From: Bacteroidaceae bacterium
Lineage (GTDB): Bacteria > Bacteroidota > Bacteroidia > Bacteroidales > Barnesiellaceae_A
Assembly: GCA_017410245.1 (NCBI GenBank)
Contig: JAFQRE010000045.1
Location: 96,780 to 160,779 of the forward strand
DNA length: 64,000 bases
Direction of reading: 5' to 3'
The position numbers and the translations under genes were made by a program. The notes below the pieces were generated by a model that worked only from the letters and a program-made list of their open reading frames with translations, did no database searches and was not told the origin of the DNA. Each line of letters opens with the position of its first letter. Within the stretch, counting starts at the first letter, position 1. Positions 29,404 through 39,085 of this stretch are shown here, piece by piece.

Positions 29404-30408
29404 ATGAAACCCATAGCAGTAGTTATATTGAATTGGAACGGAGCCAATTTGCTTCGTGAGTATCTACCATCGGTATGCAACAATACACCCACCCTATTGG
29501 CCGACATCATCGTGGCCGATAATGGCTCTACCGATAATTCGTTGGAAGTAATGCGTCGTGAGTTTCCTCATGTACGCACCATCACATTCACCGAGAATTA
29601 TGGATTTGCCGAAGGATACAACCGAGCAATAGCACAACTACAAGAATACCCATATATTGTACTGCTCAACTCCGATGTTGCAGTTGCCGAGGGTTGGTTG
29701 CAACCCCTCTATGAGTATGCCGAGAAGCACACCGAAGTAGCTGCACTACAACCCAAGATACGAGCCTATCGCGACCGCAACAGCTTTGAGTATGCAGGAG
29801 CAGCCGGAGGTTTCCTCGACTGCAATGGCTACCCCTATTGTCGAGGTCGCATATTTGCCACAGTAGAGCAAGACACCGGACAGTATGACGATGTGTGCGA
29901 GGTAGCATGGGCATCGGGAGCTGCCTTGATGGTGCGCACCCATATATACCAACAAGCCGGAGGATTAGATGCCTCTTTCTTTGCACACATGGAGGAGATA
30001 GACCTATGCTGGCGCATGCGACTGATGGGACATCGCATCGTAGCTGTACCACAAGGTATTGTGTATCATTACGGAGGAGCATCGCTCGACAATTCAAGTC
30101 CGCGCAAGCTCTACCTCAACTACCGCAACAACCTACTGATGATGTACAAAAACTTGCCCACCGATATACGTTCATGGCGGATTTTCCGTCGGCAACTCTA
30201 CGATGGAGTGTCGGCAGTAAAGTATCTGCTATCGGGACAATGGGAGTATGTAAAGGCTGTATGGAACGCACACTGCGACTTCAGAAAGATGAAGGGTAAT
30301 TATAACACCCACCCTACCACCAATAAATTGAACGACCTACCGCAAGGCCGAGTAAACATTATTCTCTCGTATTTCTTGCAAGGCAAGAAACGCTATTCTC
30401 AGTTGTAA
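29404..30408 (+). CDS. Family 2 glycosyltransferase (rhamnosyltransferase-like)
   Basis: Cytoplasmic GT-A fold glycosyltransferase of family 2, 334 residues from the ATG at 29404. The N-terminus VVILNWNGANLL and ADNGSTDNS are the nucleotide-sugar binding segments. LLNSDV acts as the DxD-like metal site, and EEIDLCWRMRLMG is the ED-W acceptor-side motif. Relatives include WcaA/WbbL-type rhamnosyltransferases of surface polysaccharide or LPS synthesis. The donor sugar cannot be told from sequence. It is the last gene of the mtaB group. Confidence 0.88.
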   Translation: MKPIAVVILNWNGANLLREYLPSVCNNTPTLLADIIVADNGSTDNSLEVMRREFPHVRTITFTENYGFAEGYNRAIAQLQEYPYIVLLNSDVAVAEGWLQPLYEYAEKHTEVAALQPKIRAYRDRNSFEYAGAAGGFLDCNGYPYCRGRIFATVEQDTGQYDDVCEVAWASGAALMVRTHIYQQAGGLDASFFAHMEEIDLCWRMRLMGHRIVAVPQGIVYHYGGASLDNSSPRKLYLNYRNNLLMMYKNLPTDIRSWRIFRRQLYDGVSAVKYLLSGQWEYVKAVWNAHCDFRKMKGNYNTHPTTNKLNDLPQGRVNIILSYFLQGKKRYSQL

Positions 30409-30471
30409 TTGATTTTACTACCCATGTAAGTAGCTCTCTGAATGGGATAACCCTTAGGATATATAACAAAA

Positions 30472-30495
30472 AAATTGCGGGAATACCCGCAATTT
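30472..30495. terminator. Bidirectional terminator between GT2 and lpdA
   Basis: A perfect 10-bp stem (30472-30481 with 30486-30495) has loop AATA, an A-run before and a T-run after. It can stop both convergent transcripts. Confidence 0.88.
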
Positions 30496-30522
30496 TTTAT
30501 TTAATAGCACAACAGGCCGACA

Positions 30523-31872
30523 TTACATGCTGTGAGCTGCAGTCTGTATCACTTCACCCAAGGTGGGGTGTGTGTGAATGATGCGCTTCAGTTGATCGAC
30601 TGTTGCACCGGTAGAAATCAAAGCACAAACCTCTTGTACCAAGTCGGCAGCGTGAGGACCATAAAGGTGGCAACCCAACAACTTACCCTCGGCATCGGCA
30701 ATAACTTTGCATAGGCCATCTGGCTCGTTCATACACAAGGCCTTACCATTGGCTCGGAAGAATGCCTTGCCACAACGATAGTCGATACCTTTATCCTTGC
30801 ACTCGTCCTCTGTAAGACCAACAGTAGCAACCTCGGGAACAGTAAATACAGCTCCGGGTATCACATCGAGGCGAATACCATCATTGTCATTGCCACAGAT
30901 ATGATTGAGAGCACGAATACCATGCCATGTAGCAGCGTGTGCCAACATGATACCACCGGTAATGTCACCAATAGCATAAATGTGCGGAATATTGGTCTGC
31001 ATCATCTCATTCACCTTGATACCGGCAGGGGTAAACTCAATACCCACATCGGCAAGATTGAGAGAGTCGGTATTGGCACGACGACCAACAGCCATCAATA
31101 CACGATCGACAGTGATTGTCTCCTCTTTACCCTTGCGAGTAAATGATACTTGCATCTCTTCACCTTCTTGCTTGATGGCTGTAACACCGGTTTGAGTAAG
31201 GATTTCAATTCCTCTTTTCGATAGGCTTTGCTTGAGACGTTTGGCAATGTCGGTATCGAAACGAGGCAATACCTCTTTACAGAACTCTACAACTGTCACC
31301 TCACTACCAAAGCTGTTGAAGATTGAAGCAAACTCCAAACCGATGACACCGGCACCTATTACACATAGACGACGAGGTATCTCAGTGAGCTCAAGCATCT
31401 CCTTTGAAGTGAGAACACCGGGAAGATGAGCACCCTCGATGGGCAGGAACTTACTTACCGAACCGGTTGCAATAATAATATTATCGGCACTATATTGCTC
31501 GCCATTCACCTCAACAGTGTGGGCATCTACAAATTGTGCCTTACCCTCTACAAGATGAATGAGTTTGTGACTCAGCAAGGTGCTAACGCCTTGTTTGAGT
31601 TGCGATACAATATTATTCTTACGCTCGGTTACCGCAGCAAAATTGAAATTGTAGCTTACCCCCTCAATGCCATACAACTCGGCCTCTTGCAGGTCGTTGA
31701 TGACTTGAGCATTCTTACAGAAAGCTTTTGTGGGGATACAGCCTTCATTGAGGCAAGTGCCACCTACGGCACTCGCTTCAATGATGACAACTTCTATGCC
31801 TCTTTGAGCTGCCAGCACAGCGGTTTCGTAACCACCGGGGCCGGCTCCTATTATAATAAGAGGTGTATGCAT
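30523..31872 (-). CDS. lpdA: Dihydrolipoyl dehydrogenase (glycine cleavage L protein)
   Basis: FAD enzyme that reoxidises the dihydrolipoyl group of GcvH with NAD+. It has 449 residues. GAGPGGYE near the N-terminus binds FAD. The redox disulfide is Cys40/Cys45 in GGTCLNEGC. GAGVIGLEFASIF binds NAD. HTHPTLGE at the C-terminus supplies the catalytic His-Glu pair. It is the last gene of the glycine cleavage operon, 4 nt after gcvPB, so this copy probably serves that system. Confidence 0.95.
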   Translation of the reverse strand: MHTPLIIIGAGPGGYETAVLAAQRGIEVVIIEASAVGGTCLNEGCIPTKAFCKNAQVINDLQEAELYGIEGVSYNFNFAAVTERKNNIVSQLKQGVSTLLSHKLIHLVEGKAQFVDAHTVEVNGEQYSADNIIIATGSVSKFLPIEGAHLPGVLTSKEMLELTEIPRRLCVIGAGVIGLEFASIFNSFGSEVTVVEFCKEVLPRFDTDIAKRLKQSLSKRGIEILTQTGVTAIKQEGEEMQVSFTRKGKEETITVDRVLMAVGRRANTDSLNLADVGIEFTPAGIKVNEMMQTNIPHIYAIGDITGGIMLAHAATWHGIRALNHICGNDNDGIRLDVIPGAVFTVPEVATVGLTEDECKDKGIDYRCGKAFFRANGKALCMNEPDGLCKVIADAEGKLLGCHLYGPHAADLVQEVCALISTGATVDQLKRIIHTHPTLGEVIQTAAHSM

Positions 31873-31876
31873 ACGA

Positions 31877-33343
31877 TTATTGGGCTTGGTTTTTCAACTC
31901 GGTGTAAGTAAGAATCGGGTTCTTGGCCGCAGTAGTCTCATCGAGACGGCGCACAGGTGTATTGTGAGGTGCGTTTTTCAACTCCTCGGGCATAGTGCGA
32001 GCCTCCTCGGCAATCTTCTTCATGATAGAGATAAACTCAGTGATAGTCTCGAGCGACTCGGTCTCTGTAGGCTCTATCATGATAGATTGATGGAACAACA
32101 ACGGGAAGTAGATAGTAGGCGCATGATAACCATAATCGAGCAAACGCTTAGCAATGTCGAGAGTGGTAACCCCTGTAGAGGTATCGGCCAAACCATCAAA
32201 TACAAACTCATGCTTGCACAATGTGTCGATAGGCAACTTGTAATCGTCCTTCAACTCTTCCTTGATATAGTTGGCATTGAGAGTAGCCAAAGGACCTGCA
32301 TAACGCAAGTTCTCTTTACCCAACGACAGAACGTATGTATAGGCACGTTGCAACACACTATAGTTGCCCAAGAAACCTGTAACCTGACCAATAGCCTCAG
32401 GACCATTGTATATCTCAAAACGACCCTCTTCATTGCGTATCACGCGGGGGCTGGGCAAATACTCAGTGAGGTGAGCGGCAACACCAACAGCTCCGGCACC
32501 GGGACCACCACCACCGTGAGGTGTAGAGAATGTCTTGTGCAAGTTGAGGTGGAGAATATCAAAGCCCATATCACCGGGACGACAACGACCCAACAAGGGG
32601 TTCATGTTGGCTCCATCGTAGTAGAGCAAACCACCACAATCGTGCACCATCTGAGCAATCTCAAGAATACGAGTCTCAAAGAGACCAAGCGTATTGGGAT
32701 TGGTCATCATAATACCGGCAATGGTATCATCGAGTACCGAACGCAACGACTCTATGTCAATAGTGCCATCGGGACGCGATTTTACCTCTACCACGTCAAG
32801 ACCACAAACTGCAGCACTTGCAGGGTTGGTACCATGCGCACTATCGGGCACAATAACCTTGGTACGTTTCACGTCGCCACGCAACAGATGGTATTGACGC
32901 ATAATCATCAAACCGGTGAGCTCACCATGCGCTCCTGCAAAGGGGTTGAGCGTACACTCGGCCATACCGGTAATGGTAGAGAGCGAACGGTTGAGATTGT
33001 AATAGAGTTCGAGAGCACCTTGAGCTGTCTCAACGGGTTGCAACGGGTGCAAATTTTTAAAACCATTAAGAGCTGCTATCTCTTCGTTGATTTTGGGGTT
33101 GTACTTCATGGTACAGCTACCGAGGGGGTAGAAACCAGTATCAACACCAAAGTTCATATTCGACAAGTTGGTATAGTGACGAACAACACCCAACTCATCG
33201 ACTTGAGGCAGACCTGTATCGGTATCACGGCGCAAGCCTTCGGGTATGTCACAAGTGTGCTGTGCCCATGGATTGCGGGGGAGCGAATAACCGGTACGTC
33301 CCTCTTTCGATAATTCGAAAACTAATTTATCGTAGTATTTCAT
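31877..33343 (-). CDS. gcvPB: Glycine dehydrogenase (decarboxylating) subunit 2
   Basis: C-terminal half of the split P protein (488 residues), which decarboxylates glycine and passes the aminomethyl group to lipoyl-GcvH. The PLP lysine is in LNLHKTFSTPHGGGGPG. The N-terminus (KLVFELSKEGRTGYSLP) is typical of the beta subunit. It starts 3 nt after gcvPA, which supplies the other half of the alpha2beta2 enzyme. Confidence 0.96.
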   Translation of the reverse strand: MKYYDKLVFELSKEGRTGYSLPRNPWAQHTCDIPEGLRRDTDTGLPQVDELGVVRHYTNLSNMNFGVDTGFYPLGSCTMKYNPKINEEIAALNGFKNLHPLQPVETAQGALELYYNLNRSLSTITGMAECTLNPFAGAHGELTGLMIMRQYHLLRGDVKRTKVIVPDSAHGTNPASAAVCGLDVVEVKSRPDGTIDIESLRSVLDDTIAGIMMTNPNTLGLFETRILEIAQMVHDCGGLLYYDGANMNPLLGRCRPGDMGFDILHLNLHKTFSTPHGGGGPGAGAVGVAAHLTEYLPSPRVIRNEEGRFEIYNGPEAIGQVTGFLGNYSVLQRAYTYVLSLGKENLRYAGPLATLNANYIKEELKDDYKLPIDTLCKHEFVFDGLADTSTGVTTLDIAKRLLDYGYHAPTIYFPLLFHQSIMIEPTETESLETITEFISIMKKIAEEARTMPEELKNAPHNTPVRRLDETTAAKNPILTYTELKNQAQ

Positions 33344-33346
33344 GGT

Positions 33347-34675
33347 TTACAGTGTATTTATGACATTAATTAATCGATCTATTTCTTCGGGAGTACGACG
33401 CTCGGTTACGCAGAACGATACGTATCCCTCCTCGGTTTGCAATGCACCAAAGATGCCCTCTTTGAGCAGAGCCTCTTGCAATTGAGCTACGGGCAAGGTA
33501 GTATTGAGAACAAACTCTTTCAAGAAAGGCTTGTCAAAAACGGGAGTAAACTTACCGGTAGCAATGAGGCGATTGTACAATTCATGTGCACCACCATAGC
33601 TCATTTCATTGACTTCTTTGAGGCCTTTGGGACCCATCAATGCAAGATATATAGTTACATACAAGGCCATGAGCGATTGGTTAGAGCAGATGTTGCTGGT
33701 AGCCTTCTCACGACGTATATGTTGCTCACGAGCTTGCAATGTGAGTACAAAGGCACGCTTGCCATCGAGATCGCGAGTAGCACCTACAATACGACCGGGC
33801 AACTTGCGTACATGCTCTTTCTTGCAAGCCAAGAAGCCTACATAAGAGCCACCATAGTTCATAGGAATACCCAATGTCTGTCCATCACCACAAGCGATAT
33901 CGGCGCCCCACTCTCCGGGAGTCTTAATGACAGCCAACGATGAAGGATCGGCATAAACCATGAAGAGTGCCTTTTGCTCATGCATAGCATCGGCAAATCC
34001 TGTAAAGTCTTCTATAATACCATATTTATTGATAGCGGGTACCAACAATCCTGCCACATCACCGGCTACCAACTCGGCCTTAACGGCATCGAGCGAAGTC
34101 ACACCATCGGCGTGTGCTACAATGGTGATGCTGATGCCACGATACTTGGCGTATGTGTCAATGACACGACGCACATGCTCGGGCATAGTAGCCGCTACCA
34201 ATACGCGAGTTTTCTTACGAGTAGAAGCAAGAGCCATCATCACAGCCTCGGCTGCTGCTGTAGCACCATCATACATAGAGGCATTGCTACAGTCCATACC
34301 GGTGAGCGATGCAATCATGCTTTGGAACTCGAAGATATAACGCAAGGTACCTTGCGAAATCTCGGCTTGATAGGGAGTGTATGCTGTGATGAACTCAGAG
34401 CGTTGCAACAAATAAGGTATTACCGAGGGAGCATAATGGTCGTATACACCGGCACCGGCAAATACGGTAAGTTTGCTGTTACGACTCTCCAACTCGGCAA
34501 AGTGACGACGTATCTCCTCCTCGCTATAAGCCGAGGGAAGGTCATACTCTTTGTCGTCCGAGTAATATACTTCTTTGGGTATATCGGCATAGAGGTCGTC
34601 GAGCGACTTCATGCCAATACGTGCCAACATTGCTTGTATATCTTCCTCGGTATGTGGAAAATATGAAAATCCCAT
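33347..34675 (-). CDS. gcvPA: Glycine dehydrogenase (decarboxylating) subunit 1
   Basis: N-terminal half of the split P protein, 442 residues, with the conserved opening YFPHTEEDIQAML and FAGAGVYDHYAPSVI. It has the PLP fold but lacks the PLP lysine, as expected for this subunit. It lies 18 nt after gcvH and 3 nt before gcvPB. Confidence 0.96.
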   Translation of the reverse strand: MGFSYFPHTEEDIQAMLARIGMKSLDDLYADIPKEVYYSDDKEYDLPSAYSEEEIRRHFAELESRNSKLTVFAGAGVYDHYAPSVIPYLLQRSEFITAYTPYQAEISQGTLRYIFEFQSMIASLTGMDCSNASMYDGATAAAEAVMMALASTRKKTRVLVAATMPEHVRRVIDTYAKYRGISITIVAHADGVTSLDAVKAELVAGDVAGLLVPAINKYGIIEDFTGFADAMHEQKALFMVYADPSSLAVIKTPGEWGADIACGDGQTLGIPMNYGGSYVGFLACKKEHVRKLPGRIVGATRDLDGKRAFVLTLQAREQHIRREKATSNICSNQSLMALYVTIYLALMGPKGLKEVNEMSYGGAHELYNRLIATGKFTPVFDKPFLKEFVLNTTLPVAQLQEALLKEGIFGALQTEEGYVSFCVTERRTPEEIDRLINVINTL

Positions 34676-34693
34676 AATCAGTATGTTGTGAAA

Positions 34694-35080
34694 TTAGTGT
34701 TCATTAGCGCAGAAAGTTTCATAAGCAGCTGCGTCCATCAAGCCCTCAAGCTCGGCTGCATCGCTCATCTCTACTTTCATAATCCAGTTCTCAAAAGCAT
34801 TCTCATTGATAAGTTCGGGATTATCCTCGAGTGCTTCATTAATCTCTACAACAGTACCACTAACGGGCGAAATGAGGTCGCTGGCAGCTTTTGTGCTCTC
34901 TACTGCACCAAAGTCTTCTTCTTTAGCCACCTCATCATCAACTTCGGGCATATCTACATATACGATGCTACCCAATGCGTGTTGTGCATAATCGGTGATA
35001 CCTACTATAGCGATATTGCCTTCTACTTTTACCCATTCGTGTGATTCGCTGTAATACAAACCATTAATTACTGTGCTCAT
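34694..35080 (-). CDS. gcvH: Glycine cleavage H protein
   Basis: Lipoyl carrier protein of 128 residues. The lipoylated lysine is Lys64 in VESTKAASDL. SHEWVKVEG near the N-terminus is the family signature. It shuttles the aminomethyl arm between GcvP, GcvT and LpdA and lies between gcvT and gcvPA. Confidence 0.97.
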   Translation of the reverse strand: MSTVINGLYYSESHEWVKVEGNIAIVGITDYAQHALGSIVYVDMPEVDDEVAKEEDFGAVESTKAASDLISPVSGTVVEINEALEDNPELINENAFENWIMKVEMSDAAELEGLMDAAAYETFCANEH

Positions 35081-35140
35081 AATATTTTCTGTTTTAAAGG
35101 TTAAAAATTTTTTTATTGTTTGATTTTTGTTAGTCTCTTT

Positions 35141-36241
35141 TTATTTTTTGTATTTAGCCTCGTAGAAACGACGTTTGCAGACAGTACCCTTGAAAGTTTT
35201 CTTGCGGATACGTACTTCCACCTCGCTACCCATAGCGGCATACTCTTTCTCAACAAGAGCCACACATACGCTCTTATCGGTAGAGATAGAACGATAACCG
35301 GTAGTAACGCGACCTACTACTTTACCATCAACTTCTACTTCATACTCGGCACGAGGTATAGCCTTGTCATGCAACTCTATACCAACCGACTTGCGAGTTA
35401 CGCCTTCGGCTTTTTGACGGGCACAAGCCTCTTTACCCAAGAAGTCATTCTCCTTATCGAGTTTAACAAACATGCTCAAGCCGGCCTCAACGGGAGTAAT
35501 ATCTACGTCGATTTCGTGGCCATAGAGAGGCAAACCGGCCTCAAAGCGCAATGTGTCGCGACAACCCAAACCACAAGCGGCTACATTGCCTTCATTGTAG
35601 AGTTTGTCCCACAATGCAATGATTGTTTCATGATCGGCATACAACTCAAATCCGTCCTCACCGGTATATCCTGTACGGCTGGCAATGAGGTCACGACCAT
35701 TGTATGTAAGTTCTTTGAATGTATAGAACTCAAGGTCGGCAACAGGAAGGCCCAACAAGTTTACAGCTACCTCCTCGGCTTTGGGGCCTTGAAGAGCTAT
35801 CTGACCGATTTCGTCTGAAGCATTATCTACTTTCACATCAAAGCCTTTGCTTTGCTCATACACCCATTGATAGTCTTTGGCAATGTTTGAGGCATTGACA
35901 ACGAGGAGGAAAGTATTCTCGGCTTGCATGCGATATACAAGGAGGTCATCTACAACACCTCCGGTAGGATAGAGCATAAAACCATAGAGAACTTTACCAA
36001 TAGGCATATTAGCTACTTGGTTTGAGAAAATATAGTTTACAAACTTCTCGGCATCGGGACCCGATACATATATTTCGCCCATGTGCGATACATCAAACAT
36101 ACCTACGTTGTTGCGTACTGCATTGTGTTCTTCAACAATCGAAGTGTATTGGATAGGCATCATATAGCCTGCGAAGGGGCTCATTTGCGCTTTCAGAGCC
36201 ACATGCTTGTCATAAAGACAGGTTTTCAATAGATTGTCCAT
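35141..36241 (-). CDS. gcvT: Glycine cleavage T protein (aminomethyltransferase)
   Basis: Tetrahydrofolate-dependent aminomethyltransferase, 366 residues. It releases ammonia from aminomethyl-GcvH and forms 5,10-methylene-THF. NVGMFDVSHMGEI and GYTGEDGFELY are conserved GcvT segments that line the folate site; CGLGCRDTLRFEAGLPLYGHE is the C-terminal family motif region. It starts 13 nt after lplA. The 60-nt gap to gcvH holds only T-rich sequence. Confidence 0.96.
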   Translation of the reverse strand: MDNLLKTCLYDKHVALKAQMSPFAGYMMPIQYTSIVEEHNAVRNNVGMFDVSHMGEIYVSGPDAEKFVNYIFSNQVANMPIGKVLYGFMLYPTGGVVDDLLVYRMQAENTFLLVVNASNIAKDYQWVYEQSKGFDVKVDNASDEIGQIALQGPKAEEVAVNLLGLPVADLEFYTFKELTYNGRDLIASRTGYTGEDGFELYADHETIIALWDKLYNEGNVAACGLGCRDTLRFEAGLPLYGHEIDVDITPVEAGLSMFVKLDKENDFLGKEACARQKAEGVTRKSVGIELHDKAIPRAEYEVEVDGKVVGRVTTGYRSISTDKSVCVALVEKEYAAMGSEVEVRIRKKTFKGTVCKRRFYEAKYKK

Positions 36242-36254
36242 AAGGTCATTAGTA

Positions 36255-37238
36255 TTAATTGGTTTCTGTAAATATAATTTCTATAAAATCGTTTGTCGTA
36301 AAGTCTCTGATATACTCTTCAAGAGCAAGCCCACGCATGGCCTGTTGTATCGACTCCTTATCAAAAGTCTGGCCGACCAATTGTTGATTGAGTATATCGG
36401 TATAATTGTTGAGTACAAAGTAATCGCCTCGCAATTCGACTGCGGTGATGCGTTGATGATGTAACTCAATATCGACACACACCTCTCCGGCACGACATTT
36501 ATGCATGCCACTACTGAAGCTATATCGAGGATTGCGGCCATATATAAAACTCTCATCGAGATAGGTACGCTCAATAGTCTCAATAGCCAGTACTTCTTCG
36601 GCTGTCAGCATTCGCTCACCATCACACAACGAATTGATCATATACCGCTTAAACTCCTCGATACCCATATCTGTGTGCTCACACAAGTTGGTCACTCGCT
36701 GACGTATCGACGACACACCCTTGCTCTGCAACTTATTGTTAGAAGGAGTAATAGATTGCACAAGATGATCGAAGTTGGTATCAAAGAGCATCGTACCATG
36801 CACAATGCTACGTCCGGGAAGCTGGTAAAAGGCATTACCCGACACTTTGCGGCCATCAACAAGAATATCGTTTCGTCCCGATACCTGAGCCTTGATACCG
36901 GCTTTCTGCAAAGCCAAAGCAATGCGACGCATATACCTATCAAAGACAAATCCTACATTGTCGCCATCTTTTATATACGATAGCATGATGTTACCCATGT
37001 CCGAATAGACACAGCCACCTCCGCTTTTGCGACGAAATATTGCAATGTTGTTGGCTTGACAATAAGGAAGATTAACCTCGGTTTCCAAGACCTGATTGCG
37101 TCCGAAAATTACAGTCGGAGCTACCTGCCACATAAAAAAGCACTCTTTCTCATTGAGATTGCGTGCTACATACTCCTCCATGGCAAGATAGAATACAAGC
37201 CTACGGGGACGATTATCGGGCAGTACAATATGCTTCAT
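36255..37238 (-). CDS. lplA: Lipoate--protein ligase
   Basis: Activates free lipoate with ATP and attaches it to lipoyl-domain lysines, here most likely Lys64 of GcvH. It has 327 residues, the size of LplA with its C-terminal domain. The signature RRKSGGGCVYSDMGN matches the family RRxSGGGxVxHD with Tyr-Ser in place of one usual position. It is the first gene of the glycine cleavage operon, which places cofactor attachment under the same control as the enzyme. Confidence 0.93.
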   Translation of the reverse strand: MKHIVLPDNRPRRLVFYLAMEEYVARNLNEKECFFMWQVAPTVIFGRNQVLETEVNLPYCQANNIAIFRRKSGGGCVYSDMGNIMLSYIKDGDNVGFVFDRYMRRIALALQKAGIKAQVSGRNDILVDGRKVSGNAFYQLPGRSIVHGTMLFDTNFDHLVQSITPSNNKLQSKGVSSIRQRVTNLCEHTDMGIEEFKRYMINSLCDGERMLTAEEVLAIETIERTYLDESFIYGRNPRYSFSSGMHKCRAGEVCVDIELHHQRITAVELRGDYFVLNNYTDILNQQLVGQTFDKESIQQAMRGLALEEYIRDFTTNDFIEIIFTETN

Positions 37239-37260
37239 CGGTCAAAAGGTTAACAACTTT

Positions 37261-37268
37261 CAAATATA
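37261..37268 (-). promoter_or_regulatory. -7 box of the glycine cleavage operon
   Basis: TATATTTG on the minus strand matches TAnnTTTG and lies 22 nt before the lplA start. The -33 element is unclear. No glycine riboswitch fold was recognised in the 152-nt gap. Confidence 0.45.
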
Positions 37269-37390
37269 CACAACTTTTTTACGATAGCCATACAATTCAC
37301 CATTTTTTTTCCAACAATAGTTCACGATTGTGAGTAAATAAGGATTTGTAACGTTTATTTACCCTTTGGACAATGATAGAATTATGTCTA

Positions 37391-38671
37391 TCAAGACCTC
37401 TTCTGCTCGAGTTTTCGACGCAATATTCGGGCCGGATAGCCGGCAGTTACAGCGCCCAACAACAATACAATTGCTGTCACAGCAAAGGTATCGCCCCACT
37501 GCAATTGCACCGGATAAGCATCTACTATAAATGCACCCGAATCGCCCATACGCAATATTCCAAACTCTTGTTGCAACCAACACAACAGAATGCCTATGAA
37601 CAACCCCGAGAGAGCTCCCAACATCGATATAAGCCACCCTTCGGCCATGAAGATATTGGTAACCAAACGGTCATCGGCACCGAGTTTGCGCAATGTGGCT
37701 ATATCGTCTTGTTTATCTACTATCAACATCGAGAGCGAACCCACGATATTGAAGGTTGCAATAAGCAGGATAAAGGCCAAAATGAGGAACGTTATCCACT
37801 TCTCTATCTGTATCCAACGGAACGACTCACCATTCTGCATAAGACGATCTTGAACGATATATTGCTCACCCAAGGTATCACGCAGACGCTCCATGATGCG
37901 CTGTGTTGATGCGCCACCTACAGTACACAATTCGTAGGCTGTAGCCTCGGTAGGATAGTCGAAGAGTGTACGAGCATCGTCGAGAGGGATATAAATAAGA
38001 TTGTCGTCATATTGTGCCTGATTGGTATAAAACACCGATGAGACATAGAACGACTGTGATACAAATGAAGCCGCAGGATTGGCCAAATTGATGCGCCCTT
38101 GTCGCCGGGGAGCATATAACTCTATAGGTCGAGAATAATTAGCTCCAGCCTCGATGCGCACCGCCACACCTGCACCTATAATTGCATACGAGGTTATCTC
38201 ATCGCGCATTTTGAAACCTCTGCTCATTACAGCCAACTCCTTCTGTGAAAAATCATCGCGTAGGGTATAGTCGCCTGTAAGAATAGTCTTAATGAGAGGG
38301 ACACCTTCGTTGTAGTCATCGGGAATACCTTTCACCGTCACCGGCGATTGGCGATCATACACAGCAAGAGCTGTCTCCTCGATAACAGGGGTTATATATG
38401 CTACCTCGTCCCATGCAGCTATCTCGTTCCATACGGAGAGTGTACCATCTATGGTCTTGCCCTCGGCCGGGAGTATCTTTATCTCGGGTTGTATATCGGA
38501 CAGCAACGATCCTATCAATTGCGAAAATCCGTTATATACCGATAGGGTACAAATAAGGGCGGCTGTTATGAGTGCTACACCACACACCGATATCATAGAT
38601 ATGATGTTGATAGCAGAGTGCGACTTCTTGGAAAAGAGGTAACGCGAGGCTATGCGTAAAGCAAGGCGCAT
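37391..38671 (-). CDS. LolC/LolE-type ABC transporter permease
   Basis: Inner-membrane permease of the lipoprotein-releasing (MacB/LolE) family, 426 residues. A first transmembrane helix lies at about 20-45 (HSAINIISMISVCGVALI), a large periplasmic domain follows at about 50-270, then three helices, with the FtsX-like core near the C-terminus. The partner ATPase (LolD) is not adjacent. It follows rbfA by 11 nt, a pairing common in Bacteroidota. It likely moves lipoproteins from the inner membrane toward the outer membrane. Confidence 0.88.
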   Translation of the reverse strand: MRLALRIASRYLFSKKSHSAINIISMISVCGVALITAALICTLSVYNGFSQLIGSLLSDIQPEIKILPAEGKTIDGTLSVWNEIAAWDEVAYITPVIEETALAVYDRQSPVTVKGIPDDYNEGVPLIKTILTGDYTLRDDFSQKELAVMSRGFKMRDEITSYAIIGAGVAVRIEAGANYSRPIELYAPRRQGRINLANPAASFVSQSFYVSSVFYTNQAQYDDNLIYIPLDDARTLFDYPTEATAYELCTVGGASTQRIMERLRDTLGEQYIVQDRLMQNGESFRWIQIEKWITFLILAFILLIATFNIVGSLSMLIVDKQDDIATLRKLGADDRLVTNIFMAEGWLISMLGALSGLFIGILLCWLQQEFGILRMGDSGAFIVDAYPVQLQWGDTFAVTAIVLLLGAVTAGYPARILRRKLEQKRS

Positions 38672-38683
38672 GGTGAAGCAATA

Positions 38684-39019
38684 TTACTTTTTGAGCAGAT
38701 TGTCGATATTCTCGATATAATCGAGAGAGTCGTCAAGATAGAAGTTCAATTCGGGTATCTTGCGTAACTGGAAGCGTACCCGTTGCGCCAACTGATAGCG
38801 TATCTCACGCGATGAGGCATTGATAGCCTCAATAGTCTCCGAAGCTTTTTCCGACGGGAAAATACTCAAATAAGCCTTGGCAATACTCAAGTCGGGACTG
38901 ATGCGAACGACGCTCACCGAAACCAATGTTCCGGGCATCTTGCGAGTCTCGTTCAAGAATATTTCGCTCAACTCTTTTTGTAACAATCTACTTATTTTGT
39001 TTTGTCTTGTTGTCTCCAT
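38684..39019 (-). CDS. rbfA: 30S ribosome-binding factor A
   Basis: Assists late 16S rRNA 5' end maturation and cold-shock growth. The 111-residue length and the N-terminus TRQNKISRLLQKELSEIF are typical. A KH-like core follows with VSVVRISPDLSIAKAYLSIF. It is the first gene of an rbfA-permease pair with its own promoter. Confidence 0.93.
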   Translation of the reverse strand: METTRQNKISRLLQKELSEIFLNETRKMPGTLVSVSVVRISPDLSIAKAYLSIFPSEKASETIEAINASSREIRYQLAQRVRFQLRKIPELNFYLDDSLDYIENIDNLLKK

Positions 39020-39050
39020 ATATTCTGTTTAGATTTAGTTATATAGTATA

Positions 39051-39083
39051 CAAAAATAACACTATTCTCTTCTATCGAACAAA
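39051..39083 (-). promoter_or_regulatory. Promoter of rbfA
   Basis: On the minus strand TTTG (39080-39083), a 21-nt spacer and TATTTTTG (39051-39058) match the Bacteroidota consensus at both boxes. The rbfA start is 31 nt downstream. Confidence 0.65.
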
Positions 39084-39085
39084 TG

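Noticed and set aside
37332..37362. 8-bp inverted repeat after the LolC/E-type permease as a terminator
   Set aside because: The stem is short and AT-only with no T-tract, too weak to call.
37239..37390. Glycine riboswitch upstream of the gcv operon
   Set aside because: The gap is AT-rich, and no tandem conserved aptamer cores or GC-rich paired arms could be seen.
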